Positions 26,041 to 36,393 of a DNA stretch of 64,000 bases are shown here, piece after piece. The stretch is from positions 798,001-862,000 of the forward strand of contig NZ_CP058990.1 of NCBI RefSeq assembly GCF_019021925.1, given 5' to 3'. This stretch comes from Cellulophaga sp. HaHaR_3_176. Lineage in GTDB: Bacteria; Bacteroidota; Bacteroidia; Flavobacteriales; Flavobacteriaceae. The translations under genes and the position numbers were made by a program. The notes under the pieces are model-generated. The model was not told where the DNA came from. It did no database searches and was given only the letters and a program-made list of their open reading frames with translations. Each line of letters opens with the position of its first letter. The stretch's first letter is position 1.

Positions 26041-28485
26041 TTAAAAGTTTCCTATTCTAATAATATCAGCAAAAATACCTGAAGCAGTAACTTCAGCACC
26101 AGCACCAGCTCCTTTTATAATTAAAGGTTGATTAGGGTATCTTTCAGTAAAGAAAAGAACTATATTATCACTTCCTTCTAAATTGTAAAAATCATGGCCT
26201 TTAGGTATTTCTTGTAAACCTACGCTTGCTTTTCCATCTTCAAATTTGGCAACATATTTTAGCTTACTATCTTTTTCAGCAGCTTTCTTGTACATATCTT
26301 GAAAACTTTCTTCATGCTTAACTAAAGAAGCGAAAAAATCATCATTATTTGTAGTCTCCAGACTTTCTTTTGGTAAAAAAGGAGTGTTCTCGATTTCATT
26401 TATATCAATTTTATTACCACTTTCTCTGGCAAGAATTAATATTTTTCTCATTACATCAATACCACTTAAGTCAATTTTTGGGTCTGGTTCAGTGTACCCT
26501 TGTTCTTGTGCTTGTTTTACGACATCATGAAAAGTGGTAGTATCATTAAAATTATTGAAAACAAAGTTTAAACTACCAGATAAAACAGCTTGAATATTCA
26601 ATATTTTATCTCCTGATGCAATTAAGTTTTTAAGTGTATCAATAATTGGTAAGCCTGCACCAACATTTGTTTCGAACAAGAAAGGTGCATTGTATTTGCG
26701 AGCTAAATCTTTTAAATTTTTGTAGTTATCAAATTCAGAAGAACAAGCAATTTTATTACAAGTAACAACAGAGATACTATTTTTTAAATAAGATGCATAA
26801 GTTTCTGAAACATCAGCACTTGCGGTGTTATCTACAAAAATACTATTTCTACAATTTAAGTTTTGTACGTTCTCAAAAAATTTAGTTTTGTCAGCTTTTT
26901 CTCCATCTTTTAATAAAGATTCCCAGTTTTTTAAAGAAATACCATCTTCATCAAAAAACATAGTTCGTGAATTTGAAATACCAACAACACGAATATTAAG
27001 CTTCAAATTTTCTTTTAAATATTTCTTTTGTTGTTTAATCTGGTCTAAAAATTTATTTCCAACATTACCAACACCCATTACAAATAGGTTTAGTTGTTTG
27101 GTATTATCTTCAAAAAATTCTTCATGTAATGTGTTTAAAGCTTTTTTTACATCTTCTTTATTAATTACAGCAGATATATTACGCTCAGAAGCCCCTTGAG
27201 CAATTGCTCTAATATTTACATTGTTTTTACCTAATGTGCTGAACATTTTACCGCTTAACCCTTGGTGTTTTTTCATGTTATCACCAACCAAAGCGATAAT
27301 TGCAAGGTTTCTTTCAGCTTGGGTAGATTTAATCTTACCTAAACTTATTTCGTATTCGAAAGCTTCATTTACAATTTCGATGGCTTTGTTAGCGTCATTA
27401 TCAGAAATACCTACGCAGATAGAATGCTCAGATGATGCTTGAGTTATTAATACTACGCTAATGTTTGCTTGAGAAAGTACTTCAAAAAAACGTTTTGAAA
27501 TACCAGGTATACCCACCATTCCAGGTCCTTCTAATGAAACAAGTGCAATGTTTTCTACATGGCTAATACCGCGTACTGTTTTACCTAGTTCGTTTTTTGT
27601 TTTAGTAATTAAAGTACCTTCATCTTCATCGTCAAAAGTGTTTTTAATTACTATAGAAATACCTTTGGCTAGTACAGGTTGTATTGTTGGCGGGTATAAA
27701 ACTTTAGCGCCAAAATGCGAAAGCTCCATTGCTTCTTCATAAGAAATATGAGGAATTGCAATTGCCTGTTTTACAATACGTGGGTTTGCAGTATACATAC
27801 CACTAACATCTGTCCATATTTCTAAAAGTTCAGCATCAATCGCACTAGCAATTATTGCAGCAGTATAATCTGAGCCACCTCTGCCTAAAGTTGTAGAATT
27901 TCCAGCAAGTGATGATGAGATAAAACCAGCTAAAACAACAACACTTTCTTTAGTCTCAGAGAAATATGATTTGCAATTAGCATTTGTTATTTCAAAATTA
28001 ACTGCAGCTTTTCCAAAAGTATCATTTGTTTTTATAAGCTCTCTACTGTCTTTATGAGCTGCTTTCATTTGTTGTGAAACAAAGTACTCGCTTATTATAA
28101 AAGAGGAAAGTAGCTCGCCAAAACTTACTATTTTATCTGATAATCTAGGAGTAATTTCACCAATTAAAAAAGCACCTTCTAATAATGTCTCTAAAGTATT
28201 GAGCTCACTTTTAACTTTGCTTAAAATTTTACTCTGAGCAACAACTGGTATTAATTCTTTAATGGTGCTTATATGTCTGTCTTCAATTTGTTTGAAAACA
28301 ATTTTGTATTCGGTATTTTGAGTAGCAGCTAAGCTAGCTGTTTTTAATAAAAGATCGGTAACCCCACCTAATGCAGATACAACAACGATAGTTTTATCTG
28401 ATTTAGATTTTGATACTATGTTTTTTACTAAAGATATATTTTCTGCGTTGGCAACTGAAGTGCCTCCAAATTTTAGAACTTTCAT
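26041..28485 (-). CDS. thrA: Bifunctional aspartokinase I / homoserine dehydrogenase I
   Basis: This 814-residue fusion catalyses the first and third steps of the aspartate pathway. The N-terminal aspartokinase begins MKVLKFGGTSVANAENI and holds VVVSALGGVTDLL, TTLGRGGSDYTAA and WTDVSGMYTANPR. Two ACT domains follow (around residues 315-460) and usually give threonine feedback inhibition. The homoserine dehydrogenase part has the NAD loop LFVMGVGNVGNKFLDQI, then VTCNKIA, FETNVGAGLPII, LSGSLNFVFN and EPDPKIDLSGIDVMRK. It is the first structural gene of the thr operon and is preceded by a threonine-rich leader peptide, so its expression is probably attenuated. Confidence 0.97.
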   Translation of the reverse strand: MKVLKFGGTSVANAENISLVKNIVSKSKSDKTIVVVSALGGVTDLLLKTASLAATQNTEYKIVFKQIEDRHISTIKELIPVVAQSKILSKVKSELNTLETLLEGAFLIGEITPRLSDKIVSFGELLSSFIISEYFVSQQMKAAHKDSRELIKTNDTFGKAAVNFEITNANCKSYFSETKESVVVLAGFISSSLAGNSTTLGRGGSDYTAAIIASAIDAELLEIWTDVSGMYTANPRIVKQAIAIPHISYEEAMELSHFGAKVLYPPTIQPVLAKGISIVIKNTFDDEDEGTLITKTKNELGKTVRGISHVENIALVSLEGPGMVGIPGISKRFFEVLSQANISVVLITQASSEHSICVGISDNDANKAIEIVNEAFEYEISLGKIKSTQAERNLAIIALVGDNMKKHQGLSGKMFSTLGKNNVNIRAIAQGASERNISAVINKEDVKKALNTLHEEFFEDNTKQLNLFVMGVGNVGNKFLDQIKQQKKYLKENLKLNIRVVGISNSRTMFFDEDGISLKNWESLLKDGEKADKTKFFENVQNLNCRNSIFVDNTASADVSETYASYLKNSISVVTCNKIACSSEFDNYKNLKDLARKYNAPFLFETNVGAGLPIIDTLKNLIASGDKILNIQAVLSGSLNFVFNNFNDTTTFHDVVKQAQEQGYTEPDPKIDLSGIDVMRKILILARESGNKIDINEIENTPFLPKESLETTNNDDFFASLVKHEESFQDMYKKAAEKDSKLKYVAKFEDGKASVGLQEIPKGHDFYNLEGSDNIVLFFTERYPNQPLIIKGAGAGAEVTASGIFADIIRIGNF

Positions 28486-28521
28486 TACTTAAAGAAATAG
28501 ATTGTTTTTATTAAAATAGAA

Positions 28522-28581
28522 ATGCATTATATGCATATACTGAAACGGACGAATATATAGTAGTTTACCCCAAAGGGGTAA
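28522..28581 (-). promoter_or_regulatory. Attenuator hairpins of the thr operon leader
   Basis: On the minus strand TTACCCC-TTT-GGGGTAA (28581-28565) is a perfect 7-bp hairpin that overlaps the last codons and stop of the leader peptide. Further down ATGCATATAATGCAT (28536-28522) forms a short stem followed by TTTCTATTTT, a weak terminator-like element. Ribosome stalling at the Thr codons would cover the first hairpin. I could not resolve a full set of mutually exclusive structures by eye, so the mechanism is inferred. Confidence 0.5.
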
Positions 28582-28651
28582 TTGTACCAAATGTGATTGT
28601 TGTAGTACCACAATTAGTAAAAAAAGAAGAAAAAGTTTTTGTATTGTCCAT
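28565..28651 (-). CDS. Threonine-rich leader peptide of the thr operon
   Basis: A 28-codon reading frame starts with ATG at 28651 and ends at TAA 28565, 79 bases before thrA. It begins MDNTKTFSSFFTN and ends with TTTITFGTITPLG. Nine of the 28 residues are Thr and two are Ile, with runs of consecutive Thr codons just before a hairpin. This is the composition and placement of thrL in E. coli, where ribosome stalling at Thr/Ile codons controls termination ahead of thrA. It lies about 25 nt after the predicted transcription start. The sequence is unrelated to thrL except for composition. Confidence 0.8.
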   Translation of the reverse strand: MDNTKTFSSFFTNCGTTTITFGTITPLG

Positions 28652-28682
28652 TTTGATTCTTTATATCTTTTAAAGATATAGC

Positions 28683-28713
28683 CAAATGTAGTATTTTTGG
28701 TTTCTTTATCAAA
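28683..28713 (-). promoter_or_regulatory. Promoter of the thr operon
   Basis: On the minus strand TTTG (28713-28710), 19 nt and TACATTTG (28690-28683) match the Bacteroidota housekeeping promoter exactly, with optimal spacing. Transcription should begin near 28676, about 25 nt before the leader peptide. Confidence 0.8.
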
Positions 28714-28766
28714 TGATTTCAGAAATTTTTACGAAATCATCAGTATATCTTAAATAATTTTATTAA

Positions 28767-30311
28767 ATGAAGATTTTTAGTGCAAAACAAATCTACGAAG
28801 CTGATAAGTTTACTATAAAAAATCAGCAAATAAAAAGTGACGAACTTATGGAACGAGCTGCAGTCCAAATTTTTAATTGGATGCATTTACGTTTGCAAGG
28901 GGCGCCTGTGAAAATTCAAATTTTTTGCGGAATAGGTAACAATGGGGGAGATGGATTAGCGGTTGCTAGGCATTTAGTAGAACATGGTTATGCTATTGAG
29001 GTTTATGTTGTTAATTATAATGATAAGCGATCTGAAGATTTTTTATTAAATCTAGATCGTTTAAAAGATAGAAAAGTATGGCCTAATTTTATAAATTGCG
29101 TTGACGATTTTCCTGTTATTTCTAAAGAAGATATTGTTATTGATGCTATTTTTGGAATTGGATTAAACCGTAAGCCAGATAAATGGGTTGTAGATTTGAT
29201 GCAACATATTAATGCGTCTAATTCATTTATACTTTCAGTAGATCTTCCATCGGGATTGTTCCCTGATAAAGTTATGGCTACAGAAGAAAGTATTATTAAA
29301 TCAAATTTTGTTTTAAGTTTTCAAGCTCCTAAATTAATTTTCTTTTTACCAGAAACTGGTATTTATATCAATCAATGGGAAATACTAGATATAGGACTAG
29401 ACCCCGAATATCTTCAGAAAACAGAAACTGCATACGAATTAATAAGTAAAAACGAAGTTTTACCTTTATATATACCCAGAGAAAAATTTGCTCATAAAGG
29501 TATTTATGGCCATTCTTTAATTATTGGAGGTAGTTATGGTAAAATGGGGTCTGTACAGTTAAGTTCTAAATCGTGCTTATTTTCGGGTAGTGGATTGGTA
29601 ACAGCCTTAGTGCCTGAATGTGGGTATATACCTTTACAGACTGCTCTGCCAGAAGTTATGGTATTAACTAGTAATAATAAAAAGGTGGTTTCTAATATTG
29701 ATTTTGAAATAAAACCAACTGTAATTGGCATAGGTATTGGTCTAGGTACTTCTGATGAAGTATGTAAATCATTTTCTGAATTTTTGAAAGCAAATAAAAC
29801 ACCGCTAGTTATTGATGCTGATGGTATAAATATACTATCATTAAATAAGGAGTTATTAAATGAATTACCAGCGCAGACTATTTTAACACCGCATCCTAAA
29901 GAGTTACAGCGATTAATAGGGGATTGGAAAAACGATTTTGATAAGCTTGAAAAAGTAAAATCTTTTACTTCTACTTATGACTGTATTGTTGTTATTAAAG
30001 GCGCAAATACGATTACTATTTATAAAGATAAAGGATATGTAAATACGACTGGTAATCCTGGAATGGCAACTGCGGGTAGTGGAGATGTTTTAACGGGGAT
30101 AATTACAGGATTGATAGCGCAGCAATATGAGCCTTTAAGTGCAGCTATTTTTGGTGTATACATGCATGGTAGAGCAGGTGATATCGCAGTAGAGCAATAT
30201 GGTTATCAATCTTTGACAGCTTCAGCTATAATTGATAATATAGGTGATGCTTATATTGATTTGTTTAAGGTGCCAGAGCAGCCACCTCAAGAGGAGGAAG
30301 CTCCTGAATAA
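28767..30311 (+). CDS. nnr: Bifunctional NAD(P)H-hydrate repair enzyme
   Basis: This enzyme repairs hydrated NAD(P)H. The N-terminal YjeF_N domain (about residues 1-210; GIGNNGGDGLAVARHLVEHG, DAIFGIGLNRKPD) epimerises S- and R-forms. The C-terminal carbohydrate-kinase-like domain (about 225-505; HKGIYGHSLIIGGSYGKMGS, VIDADGINIL, TPHPKELQRL, VVIKGANTI, TGNPGMATAGSGDVLTGII) is the ADP-dependent dehydratase. The 514-residue length is usual for the fusion. The tail is Pro/Glu-rich. It is divergent from the thr operon and ends at a bidirectional terminator. Confidence 0.96.
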   Translation: MKIFSAKQIYEADKFTIKNQQIKSDELMERAAVQIFNWMHLRLQGAPVKIQIFCGIGNNGGDGLAVARHLVEHGYAIEVYVVNYNDKRSEDFLLNLDRLKDRKVWPNFINCVDDFPVISKEDIVIDAIFGIGLNRKPDKWVVDLMQHINASNSFILSVDLPSGLFPDKVMATEESIIKSNFVLSFQAPKLIFFLPETGIYINQWEILDIGLDPEYLQKTETAYELISKNEVLPLYIPREKFAHKGIYGHSLIIGGSYGKMGSVQLSSKSCLFSGSGLVTALVPECGYIPLQTALPEVMVLTSNNKKVVSNIDFEIKPTVIGIGIGLGTSDEVCKSFSEFLKANKTPLVIDADGINILSLNKELLNELPAQTILTPHPKELQRLIGDWKNDFDKLEKVKSFTSTYDCIVVIKGANTITIYKDKGYVNTTGNPGMATAGSGDVLTGIITGLIAQQYEPLSAAIFGVYMHGRAGDIAVEQYGYQSLTASAIIDNIGDAYIDLFKVPEQPPQEEEAPE

Positions 30312-30312
30312 T

Positions 30313-30354
30313 ATTAAAAAAGCCTATTCTCTTATAAGAATAGGCTTTTTTAAT
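30313..30354 (+). terminator. Bidirectional terminator after nnr
   Basis: ATTAAAAAAGCCTATTCT, a six-base loop and AGAATAGGCTTTTTTAAT form a perfect 18-bp stem between the convergent nnr gene and the hypothetical gene on the minus strand. Confidence 0.9.
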
Positions 30355-30358
30355 ATTA

Positions 30359-30766
30359 TTATTTTGCTTTAACTCTTTTTTTTACCCAAGCTAATGCATT
30401 TTCATATTGAATGAAAAATTTCATAGGATTTTTGTAAAAAAGTTTTTCTATTTTGAAATTATGCATATCTATTTCCTTTACGGAAACAATAGCAAAAGCT
30501 TTAAGGTTTTCAATCTCTCTTAAATAGCCGTATACAGTAGGGTCTATTGCATAAGAGTTTTTTCGTAAACTAATATATCCGAATTTTTTTATTCTAAAAT
30601 GAATTTCAGAAATTCCTATTATTTGAAATGCATTTTCTAATGTCAAAGTCGCTCCTTCATCGAAGATGGCAACCATGTAATCATCGTAAACTTGAATAAC
30701 TCCAGTTTCAAGGTGGTATTCCTGAACGACTGTTTTATTCTTAGATTGTTCGATCTTCATTCTCAA
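30359..30766 (-). CDS. Conserved hypothetical protein (possible STAS/SpoIIAA-like fold)
   Basis: I do not recognise a named family with certainty. The 135-residue soluble protein shows an alternating strand-helix pattern (YHLETGVIQVYDDYMVAIFDEGATL, ISEIHFRIKKFGYISLRKN, LREIENLKAFAIVS) and a C-terminal helix ENALAWVKKRVKA. That helix resembles the end of SpoIIAA-like STAS proteins in Bacteroidota, which finish with an aMxWL-type helix. ATG at 30760 is an alternative start. The upstream stretch 30767-30980 holds no other open frame or clear site. Confidence 0.5.
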   Translation of the reverse strand: MRMKIEQSKNKTVVQEYHLETGVIQVYDDYMVAIFDEGATLTLENAFQIIGISEIHFRIKKFGYISLRKNSYAIDPTVYGYLREIENLKAFAIVSVKEIDMHNFKIEKLFYKNPMKFFIQYENALAWVKKRVKAK

Positions 30767-30982
30767 TATTTTATATAACGTGTCTCGAGGACGAAAATAG
30801 AATTAAGTATAAATATGTTAAAAAATACTAGACAAAAAGCTAAAATATCGTTTAAGTAGCTAAAGGGTAGGTGTGTTGATGATTTTTTTAGAGTAAATGA
30901 CTACATAAACACAAGGTTATTTAGTTTTCTGTAGTTAAAAAAAGCAATTATAAAGGGTTTAAAGTGAACTTTTTTGACATAA

Positions 30983-31012
30983 AAAAAGCGGAAAAATAAT
31001 TTTCCGCTTTTT
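30983..31012 (-). terminator. Terminator of clpC
   Basis: AAAAGCGGAAAA and TTTTCCGCTTTT form a 12-bp stem with T runs on the minus-strand exit side, about 20 bases after the clpC stop. Confidence 0.8.
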
Positions 31013-31032
31013 AAAGTATTTAAATTGTTTGA

Positions 31033-33582
31033 TTATGCTTCAGATTCTTTTTTTGCCTTCTCAATTTTTATAGTAAGTTCTTCTTTCTTTTCATCAAAAT
31101 CCATGAAAATAGTATCACCTTCTTCTAACTTAGAATTCACGATTTCTTCAGCTAAGGCATCTTCAATATATTTTTGAATAGCCCTTTTTAAAGGTCTTGC
31201 TCCATATTGTTTATCAAAACCCTTTTCAGCTATATAATCTTTAGCCTTGTCAGAAAGGATTAATTGATATCCAATATCTTTAATACGAGCTAATAGCTTG
31301 CGTAATTCAATATCTATAATTTTGTGAATATCTTCTTTTTCTAAAGAATTAAAGACAACAACATCATCAATTCTATTTAAAAATTCAGGAGCAAAAGCTT
31401 TCTTTAAAGCATTTTCGATAACACTTTTTTGATGACTATCAGTTTGTGATTTCATTGCTGAAGTTCCAAAACCAACACCTTGTCCAAAATCTTTTAATTG
31501 GCGTGCACCAATATTAGATGTCATTATTATAATAGTATTTCTAAAGTCAATCTTACGTCCTAAACTGTCAGTTAAAAAACCATCGTCTAAAACTTGCAAC
31601 ATCATATTAAATACATCAGGATGTGCTTTCTCAACTTCATCTAATAATACAACAGCGTAAGGTTTACGACGGACCTTTTCAGTTAACTGGCCACCTTCTT
31701 CGTAACCTACATATCCCGGAGGTGCTCCCACTAAACGTGAAATAGCAAATTTCTCCATGTACTCACTCATGTCAATACGAATAAGTGCATCTTCAGAATC
31801 AAACAATTCTTTAGCTAATATTTTAGCTAATTGTGTTTTACCAACACCTGTTTGACCTAAAAATATGAAAGAACCAATAGGTTTATTAGGGTCTTTTAAT
31901 CCAGCTCTGTTACGTTGAATAGCTTTTGCTACCTTAAAAACAGCTTCATCTTGGCCTATAACATTACCTTTTATTAAATTAGGTAATTCTGCTAATTTTG
32001 TAATTTCTGTTTGAGCAATTCTATTTACAGGAATACCACTCATCATAGAAACAACATCAGCAACATTGTCTTCAGTTACAATCTCTCTATGTAACTTGCT
32101 TTCTTCTTCCCATTTTTCTTGAGCAGAAGCAAGATCTTTTTCTATTTTTTTCTCGTCATCTCTAAGCTTTGCGGCTTCTTCATAACGTTGTTTTTTAACA
32201 ACAGAATTTTTAAGCTCACGAACTTCATCTAGTTGTTTTTCTAACTCAAGAATCTGCTTAGGAACATCCATATTAACGATATGCACTCTTGATCCTGCTT
32301 CATCTAAAGCATCAATAGCTTTATCTGGTAAAAAACGATCAGTCATATATCTGTTCGTTAATTTTACACAAGCAATTAAAGACTCATCTGTATATATTAC
32401 ATTGTGATGGTCTTCGTATTTACCTTTAATATTTTTAAGGATTTCAATGGTTTCATCTACACTAGTAGGTTCAACAATTACTTTTTGAAAACGACGCTCT
32501 AAAGCACCATCTTTTTCAATATATTGTCTGTATTCATCTAGGGTAGTAGCGCCAATACATTGAATTTCACCTCTAGCTAAAGCAGGTTTAAACATGTTTG
32601 ATGCATCTAAACTACCTGTTGCGCCACCGGCACCTACAATAGTGTGAATTTCATCAATAAAAAGAATAATATCATCATTCTTTTCAAGTTCGTTCATTAC
32701 TGCTTTCATTCGCTCTTCAAACTGGCCACGATACTTTGTACCAGCGACTAAAGAAGCTAAATCAAGTGTAACTACTCTTTTATTATATAAAATTCTAGAA
32801 ACCTTTTTTGTTATAATTCTTAAAGCTAAACCTTCAGCGATGGCACTTTTACCTACGCCTGGTTCCCCTATAAGTAAAGGGTTGTTCTTTTTTCTTCTAC
32901 TAAGAATTTGAGAAACACGTTCAATTTCTTTTTCTCTACCAACAACAGGATCTAATTTATTCTCTTCTGCCATTTGTGTCAAATCGCGTCCGAAGTTGTC
33001 TAAAACAGGTGTTTTAGATTTTTTATTTCCTTTCTGATTAGAGCTGCTTCCAAAATTAGCGTCTTTACCTTCTGTAGGTTCATCTGCATCATTAGGAAAA
33101 GATTCTGAAGTAGGAGAATCTATATAATCATCATCACTAGTAATCATAGATTTAAATTGTTCTTTAACCCCATCATAATCTACTTTAAGTTTATGCAGTA
33201 GTTTTGTGGTAGGGTCATTTTCATTTCTTAAAATACATAATAATAAATGTGCTGTATTTATAGAAGAACTTTGAAAAAGTTTTGCTTCTAAAAATGTTGT
33301 TTTAAGAGCACGTTCTGCTTGTCTTGTTAAATGTAAGTTCTTTTTATCCTTTTGCATTGGGCTAGCACTTGGGTTAGCCGGACTTAAAATTTCGACCTTT
33401 CTTCTAAGGTGATTTAAGTCTACATCTAAAGCGTCAAGAATACTAATTGCTTTGCCGCTTCCATCGCGTAAAAGTCCAAGCATTAAATGTTCAGTCCCAA
33501 TAAAATCGTGACCAAGCCTTAAAGCCTCTTCTTTGCTGTAAGCAATTACATCTTTTACTCTAGGTGAAAAATTATCATCCAT
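31033..33582 (-). CDS. clpC: ATP-dependent Clp protease ATP-binding subunit ClpC
   Basis: ClpC is an AAA+ unfoldase that feeds proteins to ClpP. The 849 residues from ATG 33582 (MDDNFSPRVKDVIAYSKEEA) contain two Clp_N repeats (residues 1-150), a charged linker, AAA-1 with GEPGVGKSAIAEG and FIDEIHTIVGAGG, the UVR motif EEAAKLRDDEKKIEKDL in the middle domain, and AAA-2 with GQTGVGKTQLAK and VLLDEVEKAHPDVF. The frame is open for 17 codons further upstream to 33633, but MDDNFS is the usual start. The UVR motif distinguishes ClpC from ClpB. It is divergent from gyrA. Confidence 0.96.
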   Translation of the reverse strand: MDDNFSPRVKDVIAYSKEEALRLGHDFIGTEHLMLGLLRDGSGKAISILDALDVDLNHLRRKVEILSPANPSASPMQKDKKNLHLTRQAERALKTTFLEAKLFQSSSINTAHLLLCILRNENDPTTKLLHKLKVDYDGVKEQFKSMITSDDDYIDSPTSESFPNDADEPTEGKDANFGSSSNQKGNKKSKTPVLDNFGRDLTQMAEENKLDPVVGREKEIERVSQILSRRKKNNPLLIGEPGVGKSAIAEGLALRIITKKVSRILYNKRVVTLDLASLVAGTKYRGQFEERMKAVMNELEKNDDIILFIDEIHTIVGAGGATGSLDASNMFKPALARGEIQCIGATTLDEYRQYIEKDGALERRFQKVIVEPTSVDETIEILKNIKGKYEDHHNVIYTDESLIACVKLTNRYMTDRFLPDKAIDALDEAGSRVHIVNMDVPKQILELEKQLDEVRELKNSVVKKQRYEEAAKLRDDEKKIEKDLASAQEKWEEESKLHREIVTEDNVADVVSMMSGIPVNRIAQTEITKLAELPNLIKGNVIGQDEAVFKVAKAIQRNRAGLKDPNKPIGSFIFLGQTGVGKTQLAKILAKELFDSEDALIRIDMSEYMEKFAISRLVGAPPGYVGYEEGGQLTEKVRRKPYAVVLLDEVEKAHPDVFNMMLQVLDDGFLTDSLGRKIDFRNTIIIMTSNIGARQLKDFGQGVGFGTSAMKSQTDSHQKSVIENALKKAFAPEFLNRIDDVVVFNSLEKEDIHKIIDIELRKLLARIKDIGYQLILSDKAKDYIAEKGFDKQYGARPLKRAIQKYIEDALAEEIVNSKLEEGDTIFMDFDEKKEELTIKIEKAKKESEA

Positions 33583-33771
33583 ATACTTTCCTTTCAACAT
33601 TAAAAATACTAAATCTATCTCACAATAGAACAAATACCATACCTATATTCGATAAATATTATCTAATTGACGGAAAAAAGCATACATAAACAATAAAAAA
33701 CTATTTAATTTATTAAAAATCGATTGTAGTGGTATGTTAATAAATTTTTGAATAAACTACCTAAGATTTGT

Positions 33772-33800
33772 TTTGAACGCTTCTATTTTCTGTATATTGG
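33772..33800 (+). promoter_or_regulatory. Probable gyrA promoter
   Basis: TTTG (33772-33775), 17 nt and TATATTGG (33793-33800) match the Bacteroidota promoter with one mismatch in the -7 element. The expected start leaves a leader of about 32 nt before the gyrA ATG at 33838. Confidence 0.45.
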
Positions 33801-33837
33801 CATGTTTTTTAACCTAGTAAATAATTAAGATTTTAAA

Positions 33838-36369
33838 ATGGCAGAAGGAGAAAAATTAATTCCTATCAACATTGATGATGAAATGAAGTCAGCTTACATT
33901 GATTATTCAATGTCGGTCATTGTGTCACGTGCTTTACCAGATGTTAGGGATGGCTTAAAACCAGTACATAGAAGAGTTTTATTCGGAATGTATGAGTTAG
34001 GTGTTAGATCTACAAGTGCTCATAAGAAATCTGCTCGTATCGTGGGTGAGGTTTTAGGTAAGTACCACCCTCACGGTGATACATCAGTTTATGATTCTAT
34101 GGTGCGTATGGCGCAGGAGTGGAGTTTACGTTATATGCTTGTTGATGGGCAGGGTAACTTCGGTTCTATAGATGGCGATAGCCCAGCAGCAATGCGTTAT
34201 ACGGAAGCACGTATGCGTAAAATTGCTGACGACATGTTAGCTGATATTGATAAAGATACTGTAGATCACCAATTGAACTTTGATGATTCTTTAAAAGAAC
34301 CTAAAGTATTACCAACAAGAATTCCTAACCTTTTGGTGAATGGAGCTTCTGGTATTGCAGTAGGTATGGCTACAAATATGCCCCCTCACAATTTATCTGA
34401 AGTTGTAGATGGTACTATAGCTTATATAGAAAATAACGATATTGAAATTGATGAACTTATAACGCATATTAAAGCTCCAGATTTTCCAACAGGTGGAATT
34501 ATCTATGGTTATGATGGTGTAAAAGAGGCTTTTCATACAGGAAGAGGTCGTGTAGTAATGCGTGCAAAAGCAACTTTTGAAGAGGTTCAGGGGCGTGAAT
34601 GTATCATTGTTACCGAAATTCCTTACCAAGTGAATAAGGCAGACATGATTAAAAAGACTGCCGATCTTGTCAATGAAAAAAGGATAGAAGGAATTTCTAC
34701 AATTAGAGATGAGTCTGATAGAAACGGTATGCGTATCGTTTATATTATTAAAAGAGATGCTATCCCTAATATCGTGTTAAACACTCTTTACAAGTACACA
34801 GCTTTACAGTCGTCATTTAGTGTTAATAACATTGCACTTGTAAATGGTAGACCTCAAATGTTGAATGTTAAAGAGATGATTCACTATTTTGTGGAACACA
34901 GACATGAGGTTGTGGTTCGTAGAACAGAGTTTGAGCTTAAAAAAGCTGAAGATAGAGCACATATTCTAGAAGGACTTATTATTGCTTCTGATAATATTGA
35001 CGAAGTAATAGCTATTATTAGAGCCTCTAATAATGCAGACCAAGCAAGAGAAAACTTGATGGAGCGCTTTAAGTTATCAGAAATTCAAGCGAAGGCAATT
35101 GTAGAAATGCGACTGCGTCAATTGACAGGTCTGGAACAAGATAAGTTGCGTACTGAATATGACGAGATTTTATTAACTATAGAAGATTTGAAAGATATTC
35201 TAGCCCGTAAAGAGCGTAGAATGGATATAATCAAAGAAGAGTTAGCTGAAGTAAAAGCAAAATATGGTGATGAACGTCGTTCTGAAATAAATTTTGCTGG
35301 TGGTGATTTAAGTATGGAAGATATGATTCCTGATGAGCAAGTGGTTATTACTATTTCTCACGCAGGTTATATTAAAAGAACACCACTTACTGAATATAAG
35401 ACACAAAATAGAGGTGGAGTTGGTCAAAAAGCTTCTTCAACAAGAAATGAAGATTTCTTAGAGCATTTATTTGTAGGTACAAATCACCAGTATATGTTAT
35501 TCTTTACTCAAAAAGGAAAATGTTTCTGGATGCGTGTTTATGAAATACCAGAAGGAAGTAAATCATCAAAAGGTAGAGCAATTCAGAATTTAATAAATAT
35601 TGAGAGTGATGATAAAGTAAAAGCATTTATCTGTACTCAAGATTTAAAAGATGAAGAATATGTAAATAGCCATTATGTTATTATGGCAACTAAAAAAGGT
35701 ATTGTTAAGAAAACATCTTTAGAGCAATATTCTAGACCACGTCAAAATGGTATCAATGCTATTGGTATTAGAGAAGATGATGAACTTTTAGAAGCAAAAT
35801 TAACTACAGGTACAAGTGAAATTTTCTTAGGGTTAAAATCTGGTAAGGCAATTAGATTCGAAGAAAGTAAAACTAGACCGATGGGAAGAAATGCATCTGG
35901 TGTTCGTGGTATTACATTGCAAAGTGATGATGATGAGGTGATTGGTATGGTTTCTGTTCATAATTTTGAAGAAGAAATACTTGTTGTTTCGGAAAATGGA
36001 TATGGTAAAAGATCTAGTATAGATGATTATCGCGTAACTAATAGAGGAGGAAAAGGTGTGAAAACTATTTCTATCACAGATAAAACAGGTGGCTTAGTAG
36101 CAATCAAAAACGTATCTGATTCTGATGATTTAATGATTATTAATAAATCAGGTATTGCAATACGTATGAGTGTTGAAGATCTAAGAGTTATGGGTAGAGC
36201 TACTCAAGGTGTTAGGTTGATTAACATAAAAGGTAAAGATTCTATAGCAGCTGTAGCAAAAGTAATGAAAGATGAAGATGCTATAGAAGAAATAGATGAA
36301 GCTAATGCAGATGTTGATTCTGAAGATGGCACGGCTCTTGATAATAATGAAAACGAAACAGAAGAATAA
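33838..36369 (+). CDS. gyrA: DNA gyrase subunit A
   Basis: GyrA is the DNA-breaking subunit of gyrase, which introduces negative supercoils. The 843-residue protein has the winged-helix domain with [21 protein letters not shown], the catalytic tyrosine in [29 protein letters not shown], and the coiled-coil gate with [11 protein letters not shown]. The C-terminal beta-pinwheel from about residue 500 starts with [11 protein letters not shown], the position of the GyrA box, followed by repeats such as [11 protein letters not shown] and [13 protein letters not shown]. The quinolone-determining segment reads GDTSVYD, with Thr where E. coli has Ser83, probably a wild-type state here. The tail is acidic. 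A TPR gene follows 24 bases after. Confidence 0.97.
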   Translation: MAEGEKLIPINIDDEMKSAYIDYSMSVIVSRALPDVRDGLKPVHRRVLFGMYELGVRSTSAHKKSARIVGEVLGKYHPHGDTSVYDSMVRMAQEWSLRYMLVDGQGNFGSIDGDSPAAMRYTEARMRKIADDMLADIDKDTVDHQLNFDDSLKEPKVLPTRIPNLLVNGASGIAVGMATNMPPHNLSEVVDGTIAYIENNDIEIDELITHIKAPDFPTGGIIYGYDGVKEAFHTGRGRVVMRAKATFEEVQGRECIIVTEIPYQVNKADMIKKTADLVNEKRIEGISTIRDESDRNGMRIVYIIKRDAIPNIVLNTLYKYTALQSSFSVNNIALVNGRPQMLNVKEMIHYFVEHRHEVVVRRTEFELKKAEDRAHILEGLIIASDNIDEVIAIIRASNNADQARENLMERFKLSEIQAKAIVEMRLRQLTGLEQDKLRTEYDEILLTIEDLKDILARKERRMDIIKEELAEVKAKYGDERRSEINFAGGDLSMEDMIPDEQVVITISHAGYIKRTPLTEYKTQNRGGVGQKASSTRNEDFLEHLFVGTNHQYMLFFTQKGKCFWMRVYEIPEGSKSSKGRAIQNLINIESDDKVKAFICTQDLKDEEYVNSHYVIMATKKGIVKKTSLEQYSRPRQNGINAIGIREDDELLEAKLTTGTSEIFLGLKSGKAIRFEESKTRPMGRNASGVRGITLQSDDDEVIGMVSVHNFEEEILVVSENGYGKRSSIDDYRVTNRGGKGVKTISITDKTGGLVAIKNVSDSDDLMIINKSGIAIRMSVEDLRVMGRATQGVRLINIKGKDSIAAVAKVMKDEDAIEEIDEANADVDSEDGTALDNNENETEE

Positions 36370-36393
36370 ACACTAAAATTAAAATTGACAAAA

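Noticed and set aside
34020..34140. Quinolone-resistance substitution in GyrA (Thr at the position of Ser83)
   Set aside because: Thr at this position is common as the wild-type residue outside Enterobacteria, so resistance cannot be inferred.
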